Shown here in pieces: positions 31,839 through 35,437 of a stretch of DNA of 35,437 bases. The DNA is from a virus. Each line of letters opens with the position of its first letter. Position 1 is the first letter of the stretch. Below the pieces are notes generated by a model. It was not told the DNA's origin and did no database searches. It was given only the letters and a program-made list of their open reading frames with translations. A program made the translations under genes and the position numbers. Location of the stretch: positions 1 through 35,437 of IMG/VR virus record IMGVR_UViG_3300022723_000019; one strand, 5' to 3'.

Positions 31839-32134
31839 TCCTAATGATCGCGCTGACGGGGTGCAGTTCAACTCCGTTCCTTGAGTTGGGTGCCGGCTAC
31901 GATTTCAACAGGGGGAACTATGCGTTCTTCGAGCCGCATCCGACAGTGACGGGCGCGCTGCAACGAACACCGTTCGACCTCGACTGCGGCATTGGTTACG
32001 CGGCGGTCGGCGGCGATTGGGAAAACGGCATGACCTGGAGATACATTCACCAGTCTTGCATCGATCCGTCCCGGCCAGCGGAAAAGGTCACGGACGCAAT
32101 CATCATCACGAAGAAGTGGGGAGGTATTCAGTAA
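31745..32134 (+). CDS. lipoprotein
   Basis: AAGGAGA precedes ATG 31745. After a 20-residue polar lead, LGAALFWGFLILMIALTGC ends in lipobox LTGC (Cys40), an unusually long n-region for a lipoprotein signal. The mature part (LELGAGYDFNRGNYAFFEPHPTVTGALQRTP, DCGIGYAAVGGDWENGMTWRYIHQSC) resembles outer-membrane-barrel-associated proteins; two Cys might bond. Role is unknown; a cell-surface effector is possible. Confidence 0.65.
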   Translation: MQRPIRTSDDLRSALGTFNGCLGAALFWGFLILMIALTGCSSTPFLELGAGYDFNRGNYAFFEPHPTVTGALQRTPFDLDCGIGYAAVGGDWENGMTWRYIHQSCIDPSRPAEKVTDAIIITKKWGGIQ

Positions 32135-32400
32135 TGGATTGGAACGTAGCGGTCACGAACACACCCGGCCCGATTCTCGACGGTCGCTGGTGCGCACTTT
32201 TCATCGACGACGGCGAGGGGGATATGTACTACTCGACGGGGCGATGGGACGACACGGCTCGGTGCTGGTCACTCGGAAAAGAGGACGTTCGCATCTGGCA
32301 GGTCGGGGAGAAAACCGTGAAAATGTGGTGCGTGTTGCCCCCGGTCAAGAACTTCGGCAAGACTCTGGCTCAGATTGATGCCTTAGAGGCAGGGAAATGA
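32134..32400 (+). CDS. hypothetical protein (88 residues)
   Basis: ATG 32134 overlaps the preceding TAA by one base and follows GGGGAGG. MDWNVAVTNTPGPILDGRWCALFIDDGEGDMYYSTGRWDDTARCWSLGKEDVRIWQVGEKTVKMWCVLPP is a Trp-rich, beta-like sequence of unknown function. Similar short proteins occur in phage early regions. Confidence 0.65.
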   Translation: MDWNVAVTNTPGPILDGRWCALFIDDGEGDMYYSTGRWDDTARCWSLGKEDVRIWQVGEKTVKMWCVLPPVKNFGKTLAQIDALEAGK

Positions 32401-32636
32401 GTTCAGAACACGTTTCGGATTGCCAATACTGCGGTATACCCCTGCCCGAGAACTCGCGTCCTGATAGATGCTTCTGTAACGCCGTCTGTCGGCGCTCGGA
32501 TTTCGCGGAGAAGTCGCGCGAGGGCACCGTCCGGTCGGTGCGGTTCTTGAAGTCGGGGAAAATGAGTCTTGTCGTGTGGACGGACCACGATTCTGGACTG
32601 CGACCTGGAGACTCTATTCGCATGGCAGGCGACTGA
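32397..32636 (+). CDS. zinc-finger protein (79 residues)
   Basis: ATGA overlap with the upstream gene. CQYCGIPLPENSRPDRCFCNAVC (residues 9-31) is a zinc-ribbon-type pattern with four to five Cys; the C-terminal half is basic then beta-like (GTVRSVRFLKSGKMSLVVW). It may bind DNA or RNA, but no family is certain. Confidence 0.65.
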   Translation: MSSEHVSDCQYCGIPLPENSRPDRCFCNAVCRRSDFAEKSREGTVRSVRFLKSGKMSLVVWTDHDSGLRPGDSIRMAGD

Positions 32637-32671
32637 CTTGTTCGCTACTATGGATTGACGGAGGACATCGG

Positions 32672-32947
32672 ATGAAGCAACTACGGAACGCAATCAAGGT
32701 CGCGCGCGAGGCGGTCGACAAGGCCGAAGCGTTGCTCGACCAGCACGAGAAGAAGCTGACCGAATCTGTCACGTACGAACGCGACAAGGCGGTAAAGGCG
32801 GAAGCGAAGATCAACGAACTCGAAAAGCAACTTGCAGGGGCAGCGGCGCCACTGAAGAAGGCAGAGTCGCGAATCGAGAGACTTGAGAACCTATTGGCTC
32901 AGGCGAAGGACCGACTGAAAAAGTTGAAGGAAGACGACGGCAAGTAA
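32672..32947 (+). CDS. coiled-coil protein (91 residues)
   Basis: ATG 32672 follows CGGAGG. Nearly the whole sequence is a charged heptad helix (VAREAVDKAEALLDQHEKK, AKINELEKQLA, RIERLENLLAQAKDRLKKL). No hydrophobic span or enzyme motif. Function unknown. Confidence 0.65.
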   Translation: MKQLRNAIKVAREAVDKAEALLDQHEKKLTESVTYERDKAVKAEAKINELEKQLAGAAAPLKKAESRIERLENLLAQAKDRLKKLKEDDGK

Positions 32948-32965
32948 ACACATCGAGGTTGGACG

Positions 32966-33577
32966 ATGGCATACCCGGAGAAGTTCGAGAAGTTCTGGAA
33001 GGCATACCCGCGAAAGGTCTCTAAACCTGCGGCGGCGAAAGCGTGGGAAAAGAACGGCGTCGAGGAAGATATGTACCTCGCGCAAGCGGCAATAGACGAC
33101 GTTGAAAAGCGCAGCCGACTGAAATACTGGCCGCGCGACAAGACCAAGATTCCTCACCCCGCGACGTGGATCAACGCGCACCGATGGGAAGACGAGGGAT
33201 GGGAAGACGAGATCGGGAGCGGCGACGATCACGTTCCGGTCACGAAGCACTACGAGCAACCGGCAGAACCGACGCGCGACTGGCAGTGGTACGAACTCGT
33301 CCTGAATCGCTTGGGTCGCAACTACATTCTCCAGGCCAGTGGCCTTCCAGAGACCGACACGCTACTGAACACCCGCGACGAGCTCATCGCGCAGGACGTT
33401 CCCGCGTTCGTGGAAGAAGTGAACGGCGAGGCGATGACGATCAAGCAGGCGTGCATCGAACTCGGTCAGCTATTCCTGCGGCACCTCGATCACGCGTACC
33501 GACTGTCGATTGGCGTGACGGTGTTCAAGAAGTCGCTCTTGCCCGAGTCAGCCAGAAACACGGAGAAGGCATTATGA
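32966..33577 (+). CDS. replication/primosome-type protein
   Basis: The 203-residue protein starts FEKFWKAYPRKVSKPAAAKAWEK (residues 7-29) and continues KIPHPATWINAHRWEDEGWED (61-81). This pair of motifs is found in phage replisome organiser and helicase-loader proteins, usually as a C-terminal domain after a DNA-binding domain. Here it stands at the N-terminus without such a domain, and a helical C-terminal half (about 95-203) follows. It likely helps load the host helicase (inference). Confidence 0.6.
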   Translation: MAYPEKFEKFWKAYPRKVSKPAAAKAWEKNGVEEDMYLAQAAIDDVEKRSRLKYWPRDKTKIPHPATWINAHRWEDEGWEDEIGSGDDHVPVTKHYEQPAEPTRDWQWYELVLNRLGRNYILQASGLPETDTLLNTRDELIAQDVPAFVEEVNGEAMTIKQACIELGQLFLRHLDHAYRLSIGVTVFKKSLLPESARNTEKAL

Positions 33578-33777
33578 GTCGGCTCGATACCCTTACCGGA
33601 AAACACCACGCGGAGTTTTACTTCTTCGATCAGTACGACGCATTCGTGCCGAACGTCGAAGAGATCAACGTTGAGTCCGGGCCGGTATTCAGTACCGAGC
33701 AGGATGCTCTGGCCGCCGAAGAACTGGCCCACAAGGTTATGATGGAAACACTGATGGCAACGAGTAATAGACCATGA
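33574..33777 (+). CDS. hypothetical protein (67 residues)
   Basis: ATG 33574 overlaps the previous stop (ATGA). MSRLDTLTGKHHAEFYFFDQYDAFVPNVEEINVESGPVFSTEQDALAAEELAHKVMMETLMA is acidic. The frame is open for 400 bases upstream, but there it is only a shadow of the replication gene. Function unknown. Confidence 0.6.
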   Translation: MSRLDTLTGKHHAEFYFFDQYDAFVPNVEEINVESGPVFSTEQDALAAEELAHKVMMETLMATSNRP

Positions 33778-34022
33778 GCCAGTGTCGGTCATGCCGCGCG
33801 GACATCGTGTGGATGAAGACGACCACCGGGAAGTCGATGCCCGTCGATTTTCTGGAGTGCAAGTGCGCCGATACCGAGGGGTATCTATCGAGCCGCGGCC
33901 ATCATCCCGACTGTCCGAGATCGATATTCAATGGACTGCCCGACAGGACGTTCGATCCGAAACTTCACACGAGTCACTTCGCTACGTGTCCGAACGCGGA
34001 CCAGCACCGGCGACGCAGATGA
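33774..34022 (+). CDS. zinc-ribbon protein (82 residues)
   Basis: ATGA overlap. MSQCRSCRADIVWMKTTTGKSMPVDFLECKC is a well-known start of small phage proteins, with Cys pairs CRSC and CKC, then HHPDCPR and HFATCPNAD. Nucleic-acid binding is likely, with no specific role known. It overlaps RusA by 4 bases. Confidence 0.7.
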   Translation: MSQCRSCRADIVWMKTTTGKSMPVDFLECKCADTEGYLSSRGHHPDCPRSIFNGLPDRTFDPKLHTSHFATCPNADQHRRRR

Positions 34023-34402
34023 ATGACCTGGAGATTCGACTGCCGATACCGCCGACGGTCAATCACTATTGGGGCGAACGACGCAACATCAAGTGCCGGG
34101 TATGCCGACAGGCGAACACGGTGCCACCGAAGTACCTCACGAAGCACGCGAAGGAATTTCGCAAGGCGGTAGCGAGAGAACTGATTCATCAACCCGGATT
34201 CGGCAGTGCGTTACTGGCGGTTCGGGTCGATTGGTTTCCCCCGAGGGACGCAGGGGATATTGACAATCGCATCAAGCCATTGCTGGACGCTCTGGAAGAT
34301 GCGCGGCTGTTCCACAACGACAGTCAGATTAAAGACCTGCGCGTTGTGTGGCAGCACCCTGTTCCCGGCGGGTATTGTCGGGTGAAACTCTGGAGGATAT
34401 GA
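34019..34402 (+). CDS. rusA: RusA-like Holliday junction resolvase
   Basis: From ATG 34019 (127 residues): IPPTVNHYWGERR at the start and WFPPRDAGDIDNRIKPLLDALEDARLFHNDSQI (residues 72-104) give the RusA signature. Catalytic Asp candidates are Asp80, Asp82 and Asp101. An insert CRVCRQ (residues 26-31) carries a CxxC pair that classic RusA lacks. It resolves four-way DNA junctions that arise in replication and recombination, and would process branched concatemers before packaging. Frame upstream to 33782 is a shadow. Confidence 0.9.
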   Translation: MNDLEIRLPIPPTVNHYWGERRNIKCRVCRQANTVPPKYLTKHAKEFRKAVARELIHQPGFGSALLAVRVDWFPPRDAGDIDNRIKPLLDALEDARLFHNDSQIKDLRVVWQHPVPGGYCRVKLWRI

Positions 34403-34403
34403 A

Positions 34404-34883
34404 ATGTTCCAACTCAAGGCCGAAGCAGAGCTTCGGAATATCAACTGCCGAGCGGAAGCGCACGGCGAGGAAATGGTCAGAGCGATCGACCTCAAGCTAA
34501 TCGCCATCGACGCGAAGGCCGATAAGATGGACGGCGCGATCAACGGGTTCTTGAAGATGTACTACGACTCGAAGGGAAACCCGCTCGGTGCCGAGGCGTT
34601 CCCTCTGCGGATCCGACACAAGATCGACCGAGGTCGGGTGACGATCCAGCAGGGACGCAAGAAGGTGACGTTCCCGGACGTGACCATCAAGGCGATTCAG
34701 CTAACGCCGAAGTCAGGCAAGAAGGTGGACTGCACCTTCACCGTGCAGGTGTCCGACTACGACGACGGCGTGATGGACAAGGTCACTCACTGGCAACGGG
34801 AGATCGTCAAGGTCGAAGTCGAGCAGAGGCAACTCGACATCGATGAAGTGAAGCAGGACGAGCCAGCGGTGCGAGCAGCGTGA
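34404..34883 (+). CDS. conserved phage early protein (159 residues)
   Basis: It follows RusA by one base. MFQLKAEAELRNINCRAEAHGEEMVRAIDLKL is a beta-type start that many uncharacterised phage proteins share (they also contain GxE.V.A.D.K). The middle has PLRIRHKIDRGRVTIQQGRKKVTFPDV and the end is acidic (QLDIDEVKQDEP). It might be a DNA-binding protein, but no function can be read. Confidence 0.65.
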   Translation: MFQLKAEAELRNINCRAEAHGEEMVRAIDLKLIAIDAKADKMDGAINGFLKMYYDSKGNPLGAEAFPLRIRHKIDRGRVTIQQGRKKVTFPDVTIKAIQLTPKSGKKVDCTFTVQVSDYDDGVMDKVTHWQREIVKVEVEQRQLDIDEVKQDEPAVRAA

Positions 34884-35092
34884 CTGACAAGATCAAGGTC
34901 ATCGCAGACGGCCTCGGCAGAGGACGAGTCTGGTTCAACGACAGGGAGATTTCGAGTCTCGTTGTCGGTGTTCGGGCCAACGTCCGCGCCGGCAAGCCAG
35001 TCCGCGTGACCCTCGACGTGTATGTAGACGAACTCGAATTTCACGCCGCAGCGGTCGAAGTCAAGACGACACACCCGCCCGAGGACGAGTAG
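34880..35092 (+). CDS. hypothetical protein (70 residues)
   Basis: GTG 34880 overlaps the previous stop (GTGA). TDKIKVIADGLGRGRVWFNDREISSLVVGVRANVRAGKPVRVTLDVYVDELEFHAAAVEVK is a beta-rich sequence seen in many phages with no known role. Coupled to the next gene by one base overlap. Confidence 0.65.
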   Translation: MTDKIKVIADGLGRGRVWFNDREISSLVVGVRANVRAGKPVRVTLDVYVDELEFHAAAVEVKTTHPPEDE

Positions 35093-35286
35093 TGAGCGGA
35101 ACGATTGCCACTCTCCAGGAGATCAACGTCGCGGTCGAAGGAGACCTCGTCGCGATCTACATTCACGGAGCGGGGTGTCTGAAGATGCCGCCCGACGCTG
35201 CACACAAGTTCGCGCGGAACTTGGTCGGCGCGGCCAATGAGATCGAGCAGCGCCCGTCGTGGCCGCCGAAGCTAATGCGCAAGTGA
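35092..35286 (+). CDS. hypothetical protein (64 residues)
   Basis: GTG 35092 shares one base with the upstream TAG. SGTIATLQEINVAVEGDLVAIYIHGAGCLKMPPDAAHKFARNLVGAANEIEQRPSW looks like a small mixed alpha/beta protein. No family recognised. Confidence 0.6.
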   Translation: MSGTIATLQEINVAVEGDLVAIYIHGAGCLKMPPDAAHKFARNLVGAANEIEQRPSWPPKLMRK

Positions 35287-35437
35287 GCTTCGAGTCACGA
35301 AAGTTGCTCGACGCGGCGGCGGGTCAGTCGTGTGTGCTGTGTGATTCTGTTGGGACAGTAGTCGCAGCGCACTTACCGGGGGCGTTTTACGGAATGCCTG
35401 CGGGTACGGGTCAGAAGACCCACGACTGGCTCGCCGC
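35283..35437 (+). CDS. DUF1364-like nuclease, truncated by window end
   Basis: GTG 35283 overlaps the upstream TGA. The visible 51 codons read LLDAAAGQSCVLCD, AAHLPGAFYGMPAGTG, KTHDWLAA. The Cys-x-x-Cys, AH and GMxxGxGxKxxD pattern is that of DUF1364, an HNH/ninG-like phage nuclease next to RusA in lambdoid phages. The C-terminus lies beyond 35437. Confidence 0.65.
   Translation, partial: MSFESRKLLDAAAGQSCVLCDSVGTVVAAHLPGAFYGMPAGTGQKTHDWLA

Larger units (their letters stand above)
71..35119. repeat. dispersed octamer TCTCCAGG, about 42 core copies
   Basis: CTCCAGG begins at 71, 1282, 1609, 4797, 6901, 8220, 10987, 12740, 13179, 13940, 17392, 18832, 21669, 22281, 22643, 23478, 25176, 25459, 28018, 28772, 30811, 33329, 35113. 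Its complement CCTGGAG begins at 810, 2464, 3016, 3970, 5502, 8677, 9812, 10735, 12271, 14629, 16227, 17809, 21203, 24147, 27265, 31593, 32034, 32604, 34027. About 37 of 42 have the extra T (TCTCCAGG). The base after GG is T (23), A (11) or C (8), never G. Counted by eye; a script could find one or two more. Confidence 0.9.

Noticed and set aside
71-35119. Dispersed octamer as mycobacteriophage-type stoperators or as ribosome-binding sites
   Set aside because: The sequence is unrelated to L5 stoperators and the copies are mostly deep inside genes in both orientations. Only a few (for example 28018) lie where a ribosome-binding site is needed.
71-35119. Octamer as a restriction site avoided or targeted by the host (core CTGGAG resembles type IIS sites)
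   Set aside because: Phages usually lose sites cut by their hosts; strong enrichment points the other way. Protection by modification would be possible but is not shown.

Overview
The window is most of the genome of a tailed double-stranded DNA phage with a lambda/HK97-type siphovirus plan. The evidence is a P27-like small terminase, an HK97-family large terminase, portal, prohead protease and coiled-coil-preceded capsid protein, followed by connector genes, a tail tube gene, a G/G-T frameshift pair, a tape measure and a large tail-tip protein. Inner- and outer-membrane-type spanin genes and three lipoproteins point to a Gram-negative host. I see no integrase, repressor, tRNA, CRISPR array or DNA polymerase, so lifestyle and host cannot be settled here. 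Both window edges probably cut the genome: the first reading frame is open to base 1, and the last gene runs off the right end.

Layout. (1) 50-2554: ParB-like protein, NAD-dependent sugar epimerase/dehydratase, and a GT-A glycosyltransferase resembling the TET/JBP-associated (TAGT) family. This is a candidate DNA-modification cassette directly upstream of the terminase. (2) 2514-7935: packaging and capsid. (3) 8011-10053: three accessory genes (Rossmann/sialyltransferase-like, SAM methyltransferase, GT-B-like transferase) inserted between capsid and connector genes. (4) 10022-20771: head-tail joining and tail. (5) 20970-22987: lysis, with several membrane proteins, a lysozyme-like enzyme and two spanin-type genes. 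(6) 23187-30866: leftward operon of small early genes with a YqaJ-like exonuclease, a probable single-strand annealing protein, a RadC/JAB protein, a uracil-DNA-glycosylase-like protein, a cysteine-cluster protein, a DUF932 protein and a lipoprotein. It ends at an intrinsic terminator near 23041-23074. (7) 31076-35437: rightward operon with a PD-(D/E)xK-like nuclease, membrane and lipoproteins, a primosomal-type protein, RusA and a DUF1364-like nuclease fragment.

The most striking signal is not a gene. The octamer TCTCCAGG (reverse complement CCTGGAGA) occurs about 37 times, and its 7-base core CTCCAGG about 42 times, where base composition predicts only one or two octamers. Copies are spread about every 850 bases, on both strands, in all three codon frames and also between genes. 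This looks like a selected DNA-level signal. Its function is unknown; the ParB-like protein, the modification cassette, recombination or packaging are possible users.
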